From Syngnathus acus (lineage: Eukaryota; Chordata; Actinopteri; Syngnathiformes; Syngnathidae), in NCBI RefSeq assembly GCF_901709675.1, contig NC_051100.1, positions 2,170,001 through 2,234,000 on the forward strand: a DNA stretch of 64,000 nucleotides, given 5' to 3'. The translations under genes were made by a program, and so were the position numbers. The notes below the pieces were generated by a model, which saw only the letters and a list, made by a program, of their open reading frames with translations, made no database searches and was not told the DNA's origin. Positions 13,410 to 25,100 of the stretch are shown here, piece by piece. Positions within the stretch are counted from its first letter, which is position 1; every line of letters begins with the position of its first letter.

Positions 13410-13425
13410 CCACTAGAGGGCACTG
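13410..13425 (+). promoter_or_regulatory. CTCF-like core motif
   Basis: CCACTAGAGGGCACTG fits the CTCF core consensus (CCASYAGRKGGCRS) closely. It lies between synpo2l and myoz1. Sequence match only; binding is not shown, and similar cores occur inside interspersed repeats in this window. Confidence 0.4.
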
Positions 13426-14818
13426 CCACCATACAATATAAGTATCTCAGTCTTGAGCTTGCATGTCAAATAACAATTTTTAAAAAAATCATCCGAATGA
13501 TCGCTCGTATCTTAAAATATTTTATGTCCACTCGCATCTCAAGGAACCACAGTCTTAAATAAAATAAACAAATACATGTTCATGGAATTAATAAATTATT
13601 AATTTATTCGATTAAAAAATGTAGTTGATAAATTTGAGTTATAATTTCAGCGAGCGGGAGAACAGATGAATGCAGTGCTCGATAATCTAAAAAAAAGAAT
13701 TGAAAGAACAGGCAATAGTTTGCACACCGCTAATATATAGTCCCGTAAAGGTATAGTGAGACTGACTTTGTAAAAGCCGTGGAGTCACTTCAACAAACAC
13801 ATGCTTAACCTCACACCTTCACTGTGTGCATTTACACTCGCCTTCACTTTCCTCTCACACTGCGTGCAGCCTAAACACGCACTTGTGGTCTCTTGGGGTT
13901 ATCTTGTAACTGATGTGGCTTCCCTGCGTTCCTGCTGCTAAATATAAGCTCTGCAACCATCTGGGAGAATCATTTTGTTCCCTTAATATCCCCCATCAGC
14001 ACTTTAAGCTGGCTAAAGGACTGACCCCCGCCAAATCCCACCCGCCCCTCCATGCCTTAGCAGCTCCTGCATCCCTATTCATACTCTTCAAAATCCACCT
14101 CCGCCACACCGCTGCCACCCACCCGTAGCCCCCAGCCTGGAAAAAGACTACCTGCCATTTGAGTGTAGGGTGGGTGTCGTGCTGACCCCCGAACTGGGAT
14201 TCAAGTAGTCGTACGCTTTTGGGGGATCTGTCAACTCCGGATTTTGGGTCTCTTACTTGTCTACCTGCAACAGGATTATAAAAAAAAAAATACAGGTGAG
14301 TTTTCGCTACATGACAGCTTTGATTCAAATTTACAAAAGTACTAGCGATAAACAAATACAACATGTTTCAAATGATTCTTTCTGGAGGGGCCTTTCCAGA
14401 GGAGCACGGAAATTTTAACAATAATTCATTTTCTGCAATGCTGCAAATGTTTGAATGAAAATCCTTTTAAAATGATTTTAAAATGATTAATTTGATGCCA
14501 CTTGGACTATCCGCTTGCATCTTCAAATGACCAAAGGAATGGGCTCGTGTGCTGACCCTCCCACTCCTGGCGCTGCATGCATGTAATATGCCGTCACCAA
14601 ACCCAGAAAAAGGGGGTGTTAAACCTGAGAGCCCGCTCCTAAACATCTTGAGGATTTCAAAACTGCGCCTGAGAATTTCTTTAACCAACGCTACACTGAT
14701 TAAATTTGTATTCCATAAGAGATTGAAAATAAGGATTACATTGCAGGTGTGTTTTTGAGCATTGATGGATTGTATCAGACCCGTTGATGGTCAAATGTCT
14801 TGGCTAAGGATGGAAATA

Positions 14819-14828
14819 TTAAAAATAG
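14819..14828 (+). promoter_or_regulatory. MEF2-type site upstream of myoz1
   Basis: TTAAAAATAG matches the MEF2 consensus YTAWWWWTAR exactly. It sits 1.07 kb before the myoz1 start codon, with an E-box-type CAAATG about 25 bases upstream. The surroundings are AT-rich, so chance matches are possible. Confidence 0.3.
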
Positions 14829-15134
14829 CCCTGTGGGTTGTGTTACAGTCACTCAATGTGATGTTTTTCCTTTTAACAAGAGAAGGGTGCTTAACATGTT
14901 TGTGAACTGCATGTGCTTATAATATGGCCGTCTCGCAAGAAAGAAAAAAAAAATACAATAAAAGACCATTTCAATTAGGAATATACAATTTCACACTCGT
15001 GCAAAACGAGGTCTACAAGTGCAAAATAAAACTAATATATTTTGATCATTACAGCCGTAGCATTGCTGTATAACAAACAGAAGTTAGAAAAGAAACAGCA
15101 ATACACAAAATGATTCCTTCAAGAACCTAAGCAG

Positions 15135-15363
15135 TGATTTTATTGCCTTAAACTTGTATTTTAAACAACTATAAGCCACTGTAACATCAACATTAACACT
15201 TAAATATAGTGAATAAAAAATACAACTTAATTAAATGCAACTGTTTTGTACCTAAAATTTAAATACAACTATCAAATGTACTGTACTAAATAAAATCAAC
15301 TGTAGCATAATGAACGAGTTGGACATTGAATTCAGTGATTCTTTGATTACCATTAGAGGGAGC
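15135..15363 (+). repeat. Interspersed repeat, copy A of a three-copy family
   Basis: Aligns by eye with stretches at about 27600-27768 and 40255-40492. The shared right end reads CAGTGATTC...TACCATTAGAGGGAGC; the shared inner part includes ATTTTAAACAACT followed by AT-rich sequence. Copies differ by many substitutions and indels. The family is not named; it is non-coding. Confidence 0.5.
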
Positions 15364-15895
15364 CCAAGAAGTTTGACAAGCGCCGTCAGAGTTTGAACTG
15401 GGTTTTACTTTTTTCCGAAAGACTTTCATCACAACATTTTTTGACAATTCGGGGCAGGAAGTGTTGTTGGATCTTACAACCTAAGATTGACTAAGGTTGA
15501 CTTAGCAACATGAAATTCAGTAGGCGTGTCTGTTATGAGTAGACTCACGAAAAAGTCTCAAGAAACCATGACTGAAAAGATTTATGGAGTCTACTGTTTT
15601 GGTTTGAATCCAACCATGATGGTATGAATCTGTACATCTATTCGGTCATTATAAGGAGTCCTTCAAAATTTTGCCCCGATGGGTCCCAAATTTAAACGAT
15701 ACTATCGATGGCCATGCTCAATAATAAACAAACTTAAGCTTTCATGATTGCATGCAGTAAGACACCTTAACACCATAAAACGCAAAACTCTACAATACGT
15801 CGGAGCCAGAGGATGATCCGAACATCAAGCGATTCATTGGTTCCCCTTCTGACCTACCTAATAAATATTCTTCTCTATTCTCTCCCCCAACAGCC

Positions 15896-17517
15896 ATGCC
15901 TGCAAGAACACCAACCCCAATAAGCAAGAGGAAAAAGCCTACAAAAGTCGTCATTGACATCGCAAATATCTCTCAAGATGGTAAGTGATCGTTTGGAGTA
16001 TCATCAACCAAACTTGACAAAATCGAGTTGGTGATTTAATGCCATGAATGATCCAGACTACGAGCCGGTGATAAATATATCCGAGTTTGATTTGGGAAGA
16101 AAGATTGGAACGCCAAAGGACATCATGCTGGAAGAGTTGGGACTGCTCAAGAACAAAGGCTCCAAGATGTTCAAGATGAGGCAGCAGCGGGTGGACAAGT
16201 TCATCTACGAGAACAACCCCGACATGTTCTGTGGCGACTCCCAGGTGGCCTACAGCAAAATAGTGCAACGCTGGCGGGCTTCATCAGCAAATAACATTTG
16301 TCTTCCCTTTAGGACGAGTTGCCAAAGTATGACCCAACAACGGGCGCTCCGATAGGCAGCAATACGATACATCTGGGTGGGTATCTCCTCAGCAAGGATG
16401 CGAGTCGACTGCATTATGGAGGGATGGTGTTTGGGGGAGGGGTCCCTATTCCTCCACCAAAACCTGGAAGCAAGGGGGGAGAAGCTGGAGGAGCAGGGGG
16501 AGTCGGAGGAGGAGTTGGAGGAAGTGCGGCGGGACAAGGCGAAGGTCAGCATGGGAAAGATGGACATGGAGGATCGGGTGAGGGCTCCACACAGAAAGGT
16601 TGGTATGAAGGATTGTCGAAATCACAGAGTAAATGATCCTAACAGTGTCTCATTGTCCAGTCAATGACTTCCCTGTTGGTAGGTAGCGGAAAAGACGACC
16701 CATCTAAGATGCATGCGAAGACTTACCTGTCACCATGGGAAAAGGCCATGAAGGGCGACGAAGGTTTGCTCGCCACCCTGAAAGGATCCATGCCCGGTCC
16801 TATTCATCATATTGACCTGCGCAAGTATAAATGCTTCAACAGGTATTCATCAAAGTATATTTAAAAAAAAAAAAAAAAAAAAAAAAAACTTCAGCAGTTG
16901 TGATGTTTGGCTAAAATGTCACCCCAATAATTTACTGGTATATTTAATATGCTGTAAAAAATTGTGCTTTGCTACTTTAAGGAGTACCTCAGGTTTCTAT
17001 CCTTGGACCCCACCTGTTTTTATTTTTTTACATGACTGATCTTACGTGAGTTTTTTTTTTTTTAACTTTAGCTTTTTTCACAGCGCTTTCAAAAAATGTA
17101 GACATTTCTACAAGAACCCATATTTGACGCAAGCTAGCGCATTTCCACACAGCTGGCATCCAGCAATCAGGCAGATGCTAAAATGGTAGAATTAGAGTAA
17201 GATGTTGACAGCTTTTACAGGCCCATTAGCTTATGCTTTTCTGTAAAAACAAAAAAAAATGACAATCGTCTCACATTACCAGGACTGCCATGCCCTATGG
17301 TGGATTTGAAAAGGCCCTGCAGTTTATGAAATTCCAAATGCCTGACACCGAGAAGACCAAAGTGGTAGCTGAGCCCACGGTGGTGTACGGATCCGAGATC
17401 AACCTGCGACCTTGCTTCAATCGCACACCCATCGGCTGGGTGTGCAGCGGTGAGCCCAACAGCATCCACATGGAGCTGGATGGCGTGCCCTACGAAGGCG
17501 AGACCGAGGAGCTCTGA
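15896..17517 (+). CDS. myoz1: Myozenin 1 (calsarcin-2 / FATZ-1)
   Basis: Five coding exons: 15896-15980, 16057-16244, 16313-16577, 16683-16842 and 17283-17517 (stop TGA), giving 310 residues (human 299). The 5' UTR joins an upstream exon, because an acceptor CAG precedes the start at 15893. The family core LGRKIGTPKDIMLEELGLL, GSKMFKMRQ and FIYENNPD lies at residues about 41-84, followed by a Gly-rich middle (about 126-178), SPWEKAM, AMPYGGFEKA, FNRTPIGW and the C-terminal ETEEL. Known role: Z-disc adaptor binding calcineurin, alpha-actinin, filamin and telethonin; the last five residues are a class III PDZ ligand for ZASP/ALP-type proteins. The exon 3 donor is ambiguous: GTGAGG at 16578 was chosen, GTTGGT at 16599 would add seven residues in frame. 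The exon 2 acceptor has a weak pyrimidine tract. myoz2 or myoz3 are possible alternatives, but the synpo2l neighbour supports myoz1. Confidence 0.92.
16863..16888 (+). repeat. Poly-A tract (26 A)
   Basis: A run of 26 A lies 20 bases into myoz1 intron 4, just after the donor at 16843. No retroposon body was recognised directly 5' of it, since the preceding bases are exon 4. Confidence 0.9.
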
Positions 17518-17692
17518 AGAAGCTGTTATTGACACCCTCCGAGAGCGCGCGCACACTTACGCCTAACAATTACATGCTGGCATGCACCCTCACGCTAGAT
17601 GAGCTTACACCTGTTGCTTTATATGATGCCCCACATGTGGTATTGTTGATGCCCGCTAAGGCAAAACAACAAAATGTACATGGTTTCGAGAG

Positions 17693-17698
17693 AATAAA
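17693..17698 (+). other. Poly(A) signal for myoz1
   Basis: AATAAA lies 176 bases after the myoz1 stop, the first such hexamer on this strand after the gene. It would give a short 3' UTR, as is common for myozenins. Another AATAAA occurs near 17845. Confidence 0.5.
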
Positions 17699-18641
17699 AA
17701 AATGGCGATGTGTTTGACAACATTTAAAGGGTCTGCATGCCAACGGTTGTTACAACTGTTGTAAAAACCGAGCACCTCTTTGTGTTTAAGTTCCTATGAC
17801 CTCATCATCAGCTTGTCAAAGTGAAGTTGCAGTCGTTGATCTGAAATAAACCTATTTTTAAAAGTGCAGCCCTTCTCTTCATTCTATAACTCTTCAGGAG
17901 GTGAAAAGAGCTCACAAAGAACAAGTATTCAGTAAATATGGACCCCAAATGGCTTAAAACCAACCGTGTTGTTTTCTTTTTAGCAGCATCCCTAAAAGAA
18001 TAAATATTTTTTGGTACACAAGTCATGGTACACAATTGGCTGTTGCGTAAATTACATTTTACTCATTGAGCACTGACTAAGAAATAAACATATAAGTTAA
18101 GTTATCGACCTTCAGTTGCTACATACTCAAGTTACTAGTGTATTATTTAGTCTATATCGCAAAAACAAAAATTAATACAAGTACTCACCGTACCGCACTT
18201 TCAAGCGATGAGTCCTCCCAGCCTGAAGGAGGCGGCCGTCTTGACGAAGAGCAAGCATGAAGCACAATAGAAGGAGAGAAGAAGGCGGAAGTAAGTCTGT
18301 GTTATTTGTACCACTTTTATGAGCTCTAACTTTGAATTTCAACCAAATATTCGCTCTCGGATAGCGTGGACTGACGTAAGAATAACAAAAATGGACCGCA
18401 ACTCGGCATTTTCAGGTAACATACCAAACGTGACATTAATTTAGCCACCGCAGAGATGGTCCAGTTATGGAAGTTAACTATAATGGAACAGCTCGGGGAG
18501 AAATACCTCACTCTTTCACAAACATGTCCAGTTTTACCAGCTTTTATTTTTAAAATGCACTCACCGCCGTGTATATTAGCAGTTTGTCCACTCGAGACCC
18601 AGCGAGTTAGCCGCGAAAGTGACTGCCGTAAAACGTTTGGC

Positions 18642-18654
18642 GTTACCTAGCAAC
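18642..18654 (+). promoter_or_regulatory. RFX X-box, copy 1
   Basis: GTTACCTAGCAAC fits the RFX X-box consensus GTNRCC(N0-3)RGYAAC with a 1-base spacer and no mismatch. Match to consensus only; use by RFX factors is inference. Confidence 0.5.
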
Positions 18655-18845
18655 CGACAACTTCGTCGCCACTGCAGTCAACGAGGTCACAATTAAAAAC
18701 AATTAGCACGACTTAGTTAAGGTTTTGGTATTATTTTACCTAGATAGAACGACGTGAAGCCCTTATACTTGTTTAAATTAATTCACTTTGTCCAGGGGAG
18801 ACGCAGCGAGTTAGCCGCGAAAGTGACTGCCGTAAAACGGTTGGC

Positions 18846-18858
18846 GTTACCTAGCAAC
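18846..18858 (+). promoter_or_regulatory. RFX X-box, copy 2
   Basis: The same 13 bases as copy 1, preserved unchanged in the second unit of the tandem duplication while flanking bases have diverged. It lies about 300 bases before the hhat start codon. Confidence 0.5.
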
Positions 18859-19158
18859 CGACAGCTTCTTCGCCACTTCAGTCAACGAGGTCACAATTAA
18901 AAATAATTAGCACGACTTAGTTAAGGTTTTGGTTTTATTTTACCGAAATGAAACAACGTGAAGCCCTTATACTCGTTCAAATTGATTTATCAATTGACTT
19001 TGAAAAGTATTTACGGTGGAATGAATCCTTGTTTGTGCCAAGGGAAATATATAAATATAAGAAACAGCTCTGAGTATGCAACTAAACGTGTGGTGTAAAA
19101 TTGATTGTATTTTCATAATCATATCGCAGGCCCACTATAGCGCAGCCACTTGGACCAG

Positions 19159-22100
19159 ATGACATCCATCCAGTCGGTGAGACTGCCACAGACGGAGCTC
19201 CTTGTCTGCTGGCTCTTGTCCTTTGGCTCCCACTTGTACTCTTTTTATCAACTTCACAGGTTCTCAAAAGGTAGGAGAAAAATAAATGGCTTTCGCTTGT
19301 TAGAAAAGCTTGGGAAAGACAGTGTTTCTGGCTCTTGTGTTTCAGAGCATGAAGCAGGATTGGATAGAGAATTTCAACTGGAAAGAGGCCTCTTTAAGGG
19401 GTTCAAAAGGGTATGTTTTGAAAATTCTTGTACTTGCAATGTCTGCAGTCTCGGGGATCAAAAGTGACAACGTATTGCATAAAAACAGAAAAGTCTGTGC
19501 ATCACTGTTAAAATACCTGGGTTTTGTGATGTTTTTTTATTTCTTGTGTTTTGGTCAGGATGTGTCAGACTTTGAGTGGACCTTTTGGACCGAGTGGGCT
19601 AAGAAGTCCTTGCTTTGGACTCTGATCGGACATGCTGTCATATCTCGATTGTGCATCATCTTTTACCCACAGGTTGGAATCAACCCACATCACACAAAAA
19701 AGTGATTAAAGAGCGAATTGTAGGTGGCTTTTTAATAGTTTATATGCAAATAATATACAAAGTCCCACCCACCAAGTGTGAAATTAGATTATTAAATTAA
19801 TCTTATGTGAGGATTTCTGAAAATCTGTATGGATATGAACATGGGTTTTGAATTGTGAAAAAATATCGTTGTGTAATTTTGTCCTTTATGTCATTTTTCG
19901 ATCTTGTGTCAACAGTTTCGTGTTGCAGTGCTCACAGTTTACGGCCTCTCTGCTGCCTCCAGTGTGTTGGGACTCAGAGGTGTGGCCATGTTACTTCTCC
20001 ACGTGGCTTTGTCTTTTTCTGTGGCTCAGCTCAAAAGGCCCATTTTGTGTTGGACCTGCAACCTTCTGCTCCTCTGCACTCTTCATGTGCGACCACTTCA
20101 GGACATTCAGGTGGAACGACCACCTAAATGCAAATGCACATAGAAAAAAAACCTCTAACAATCCAACATATTTTACTCAACTGTACAAGCTGTAAGAGAC
20201 AGAGAGGATATCTTTCCTAACGTTTCCCGCAGAGAGGCTGGTACGAGCACGAGGAGGAATACTACCTGCTGCTCTTCAGCGTTGCCGTGGGCACTCTTCG
20301 GCTCATCAGCTTCAGTTTGGAGCACTGCGGGCGCCCGTCGATCCATGGCGCCGCCCTCCCGCAGCTGTGCTGGCTGTTGTCCTACACGTTCTACCATCCC
20401 TTCTTCTACAATGGACCCATCATCACGTATAATGACTACCTAGAGCAGGTTAGTAAGTGAAAGCCTGTAAAATGTGACGCTAAATAGCGTGAGTAAAACA
20501 ATTTCCATGTTTAATTGTTGTTTGTCAGCATCACATTTTGTCAGAACGTCCCAGGCAGCATAATTAGAGCGAGAGGAGGTTACAAATTGCGTTCCTGTTA
20601 TAGTTGTTGTTCCCAAAAAGCAGAGGGAATATATTTTTGTATGTGTTGCTGCTTTGTGTTTTTTTTTTTTATTTGCAGTTGTTTTAAGGTTTTTGATTAA
20701 CATATGTCCTATGTTTCTTAGCCAGACTATGGCATTTCTCATTGCTTGTTAGCATTAAGCTAGTGAGGTCAGGCACAATTATTCCACTGTTAAATTCTTC
20801 TTTGTTTTCATGTGTCAGATTTACAGTAAACTGTCACTTAATAATAGATCCGATTTTTTTTTTTTGCCCGGGCCAATTTGTTGCATCTTGGTGCCAAGGA
20901 GCTATGTTGAATTAAGTTGAGGAACTTTATTTAAAGAAAATTAGAGCTTTTCCGCCATCTCATAGCATCCACGTGCAATTAAAAAAAAAATTTAGAACAG
21001 TTTTAATTAGCCTTCTTTTGCTATTTTTGCTCAAAGTATTGGAAGGCCATCAACAAATATTAATGCCATTTTTATCACTGCGTGTGTTGGCTTCATCAAT
21101 GTCAATGTGTCACCTTGCAGATGCAGAAACCCGTAGAGGAGAGCGACCGGCACAAACCAGGTGCTTGTTACTTGTTGCTTCGTTCGGCACGGATCCTGAT
21201 GTGGTGGTGCATCGCCGAGTATATGATTCACACCATGTACATGCATGCCATCCAATCCAATGAGACCTATCTGGAGATTCTGCCACCCTGGGCTTTAGGT
21301 AAATGCAAGTGTTCTCATTTGAGCACAGGCACGGCTCCAGGATTTCATTTTTCTCTGTGCTAAAGGAGGGCTTAAAAATATACGTGGGCTGAGTAAATGA
21401 ATTATGAATATAAGGGATTAAATGGAGCTACACAGATTTCTGGCAGATTTATAGAAAGGTATCGCTCGCTTCAAAAAAGGATTTAATGCATTCTTATCAA
21501 TCTATTACTATTGTTGGGCAGGTGGTCTGGCTCTGGCCCTGGTGCAGTTCTTCTTCGTCAAGTATTTGGTCCTCTTTGGACTTCCGTCCATGTTGGCCAC
21601 GTTGGACCAGTTGGTTCCTCCTGGTCTACCTCGTTGCGTCAGCATCATGTACAGTTTCACCGGCATGTGGCGGTAAGTCGCATCCACTCGGCGTCCCCCG
21701 CATTCACTATACATTCTTGAGGGGGGGAAAAAAAGGCTTGCATTTAATGTCAAGTGCTTTTTAAAGTGTGTCTGCTTTAGCAATCAGCCCACGCGCTAAA
21801 TTGTCTCACCTGCCATTACTCGCAATCACCACAACCGGTCACCTCCACACGACATGTTCGTCTCAAGGACTCTTCGTTTTTTTTTCTTTTTTTTTTTAAT
21901 GGAGCTTTAGGGTGAGAAGTTAATGCAGCAAAACACACATAGCACACACTCAATCAATTTCATCAGTGATCTCCAGTGAAAATATTACATTTGTCAGAGA
22001 AGTGGCTGTTGACGACAAGCTACCTTTACGAGCATTGCCGGCACATGACAATGCTGACTTTAGTCTGTTGGGGGCGCTGTTGCGAAAGTGTCACACAGCT

Positions 22101-25100
22101 TATATGCCATATAAGCTCCTTCCTTGGCAGAAGAGAGGTTACAATCAAATTTCCATTCAGCAGAGGCGGACAGTTGTTTATGTATCCCACCTAGAAGAAA
22201 GCATTCCTAAATACATCCAAAGTGAAATGCTCAAAAATAGTGCAATGTGGAGTTCACCCAAAAAGAATGTTCATGGTGCCGCTAATGAAATTCGAGTTGA
22301 TTAGTAATCTATTTGCAAAATTGTTTTGAAACATGAACAAAATGTGCTGAGTCAACACACCAAAGCAGTATAGTATAGCACTGGCCATCCATTTAAAATG
22401 CAAGACATTTTTCGACACGGTCGACCGTAACGCTGAGATGGACGGCTGCGCTTGTGCGAATCTCTCCAAAGACAAGTTGGTCCAATAGTGCTGACCGGTG
22501 ACGCACGGCAATCCCGCGTGCGCTGAGCTGGCCAGTGTCGACAACATTGATGGAATGCATAAAGCTGTCAGCCGACGTCATGGGGCAAACAGGCAGCGTT
22601 TTATGGGTGCGAGAACCCCGGAAGACATGCTTGGTCTAATCTTCTTAATGACCAAAGAGAGTGGGAAGGAGAGCGCAGCTGGCATGCAAACAGGATTCTT
22701 CTCAGCATGCCTGCGTTTATTTAGTAGACAGCATAATGAAGCCGGTGGAGCTCAGGTGTTCCCGGCTCGTGGTATTATCATGTAAATGTGTGAATCCAAT
22801 TAACGTTCTCCATCTCTCGCTTTGTCTCCCCACTCTTATAGGCATTTTGACAAGGGCCTGTATCGATGGCTCCTCAGGTAAGATGCCCTTCATAAGATGC
22901 ACACGCATCTTGTCTTGTCTGGTTCTTTGTTTATTCTATTTATGAATCCATCCATTCATTCATTCATTCATTCACTCAACATCTCTTTTGAGCCACATAT
23001 CTCTGTCTAGCTAGTCTTTCTACATTTCAGGAAGGAAAATGTCTTTAATAAAATATAGACAACAGTTAACTGAATATGACCACATAAATACACAAATTAT
23101 TATTTATAAAGTCCATGCGTCTAGTTGATTTTAGTATTGGCCATAAATTTCCACCAAGTGGCAGTCTTGCACTCCAAACATGTTCCTGTACCCTACCCAA
23201 AATGTCAAGTGAGTAGTTTTACTTTTTTTTTTTTCCCCCCTTTTGGTCTGCATTGTATTTATTGCCTACATTAGCACTTGTTCAATTTGCCAGCTTATTG
23301 AAGTCATCAATATGTAACTGTTTAAACAATCTTTGCCAAAATTCTGCAGCTGCCTAGCACATTTGGTCATAAATAGACAAGGGTGCTGCATTTGCATGGA
23401 GGCTTTCTCATGATTATGAGCTTCCATGTTGTGGTTGTTGGCGAATAATAGCAAAAGCGTGTCTGTTGTTGTGGTTCCGTCCGCCAAACCCTGGAGAAAT
23501 GCCTCCTTTGTTGAATATGTGCATATGAAACAGCCGTTTGCCGGTTATGCCTCGGACGGCTCGCATTTTTATTATTAGTTTGCCCGCCTCCTAATGAAGC
23601 AAATCCCGCCGAATGTGCCGCAGCCTGTCGGGAGTTTGCGATCCGCTTGGTGGAGGCACATTGCTTCGTGAAGGTGCAGATGCTTGTCTGAGAACATGCT
23701 CCCTTGTCTCCTTTTTGTCTTCTGCTTAGTCGGGGTGCCTGCTTTGTTTTGATACGCATAATTATAGCGTTTCTCATCATTGCGTTAGGAATGGAGTCAA
23801 TACCTGTTGTCTTCCAGCTAGATAAATGGTTTACCCCGTGGACCAACTGTCAGCCAATCACAATGCAAATAGATGAACAATTTCGATGAACACCTAAAGA
23901 TATGGTCAAGATACATGCGTGTTTTTTGGAATGTGGAATGAAGCCAAAGAAATGTAAGAAGTTGTGTTTATATAATGATTGACTTTAAAGCAGTTACACT
24001 ATTCAGTCCACTACCAAATATGGTCATTGCTGACATGGAAATGTTCTGGGTTTAAAATAAATTTAAAAAAAACGGTGGCCTTTACGCTTAATGGCAAGTT
24101 CTTGCAATTATCCCACCGCAGATGCAAAAACGATAAGCGGCACACAATGCGCCGCACGTCCGCTCCTTGTCAAAAGTGCTTTTAAAAAGGCTTTAATGCA
24201 AGATTGCGCTCAAACGGTCCGAGGAGGATGGTGTGGGTGTGAAACCATGACTCACTGATACCCGTCTCCCCTGGCTGCTAAGTGGCTCCTTCTTTGTCAT
24301 TCCATTACCTGCCGCAGGTACGGCTATCAACACAGCTGGAGGGTCCTCAATGGATGCTAAATTAGAGTTTGTGCAGCTGAAGTGCAGATGAGAAGGAGCG
24401 TTTGATCCCAAATTCATGGAAATGTGCATCTTTGATGAGCAAGTTGGGCATTTGAATTCTCATTTACTTCAAGTGAGGAAGAAAATCCATATCACACCTT
24501 GACTATACATTAGTCAACCAAGTGGCGGCATGCTACTTAGTAAAAGTACAACGCTGCCGGTCGCCATCCATCTGCTTCCCACACCTGCAGTCACTCGCCA
24601 ATGCGGCCGAGCCGGCCCACTCTTTTCAAAGCTCCCGAAAACCTGGCTCGTCTTTCAGGAACTTTCGATTGACCACGGGGTAGCTGAAATAATGAGGCTG
24701 CGGCTCCGCAGCACCAGAAATCCAGAGAGCACCTTTCACACTGAGAGCCTGCTCAAAATTTGAGATGACAATGACTATCGGTCAAACTAGTTCAGAGGCT
24801 GGCAAACTGACAAAGTTGTTAGAAGATGATATGCTCTCACGTAGGGTGTATCATTTCATCTTACTTCCTTGACACCGATTACTACTCCACAAGTAGCACA
24901 CCATGAGGACGCTGTACAGCAAAACATTTTTGCGAGTCATCTTTGGTTTTTCACAGCAGTGGTTCTGAGAATATGTGGAGAGATGGATCACATATAAACA
25001 ATGCCAACATACTCATCACCACCAGGAGACCATCTCTCTGCCCAGAGCATGTAGTGATGGACGATGTTTGTGTGACTCACAGGGAAAACAACGAGTCCAT

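Larger units (their letters stand above)
11306..15893 (+). other. synpo2l 3' UTR followed by intergenic DNA
   Basis: No coding exon is visible. A candidate poly(A) signal AATAAA for synpo2l lies at 11845-11850. The rest includes a poly-T/poly-A pair (12184-12201 and 12213-12223), a CTCF-like core at 13410-13425, a MEF2-type site at 14819-14828, an interspersed repeat copy at about 15135-15363 and the region just upstream of myoz1. Open frames around 13.9-14.4 kb have no recognisable features. Confidence 0.55.
18583..18990 (+). repeat. 204-bp tandem duplication upstream of hhat
   Basis: Copy 1 (18583-18786) and copy 2 (18787-18990) are head-to-tail with a constant offset of 204 bases and no indels. 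I count about 19 differences, roughly 90% identity. The blocks conserve AGCGAGTTAGCCGCGAAAGT, the X-box and the stretch AGTCAACGAGGTCACAATTA best; differences gather at the right end of the unit. Confidence 0.92.
17700..19158 (+). promoter_or_regulatory. hhat upstream region with possible 5' non-coding exon
   Basis: No confident coding exon lies between myoz1 and the hhat start codon. A strong donor GTAAGT at 18291, after a GC-rich segment (about 18190-18290), could end a non-coding first exon spliced to the acceptor CAG at 19127-19129, which precedes the start codon by 29 bases. A CRE-like TGACGTAA lies at 18372-18379. The 204-bp tandem duplication (18583-18990) occupies the middle. The transcription start is not determined. 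Confidence 0.4.

Noticed and set aside
18390-18543. Possible short two-exon coding gene upstream of hhat (a start codon followed by a CAG-GTAACA donor, then a CAG acceptor and an open frame)
   Set aside because: The intervening intron would be only about 36 bases, too short for vertebrate splicing, and the peptide matches no family I know.
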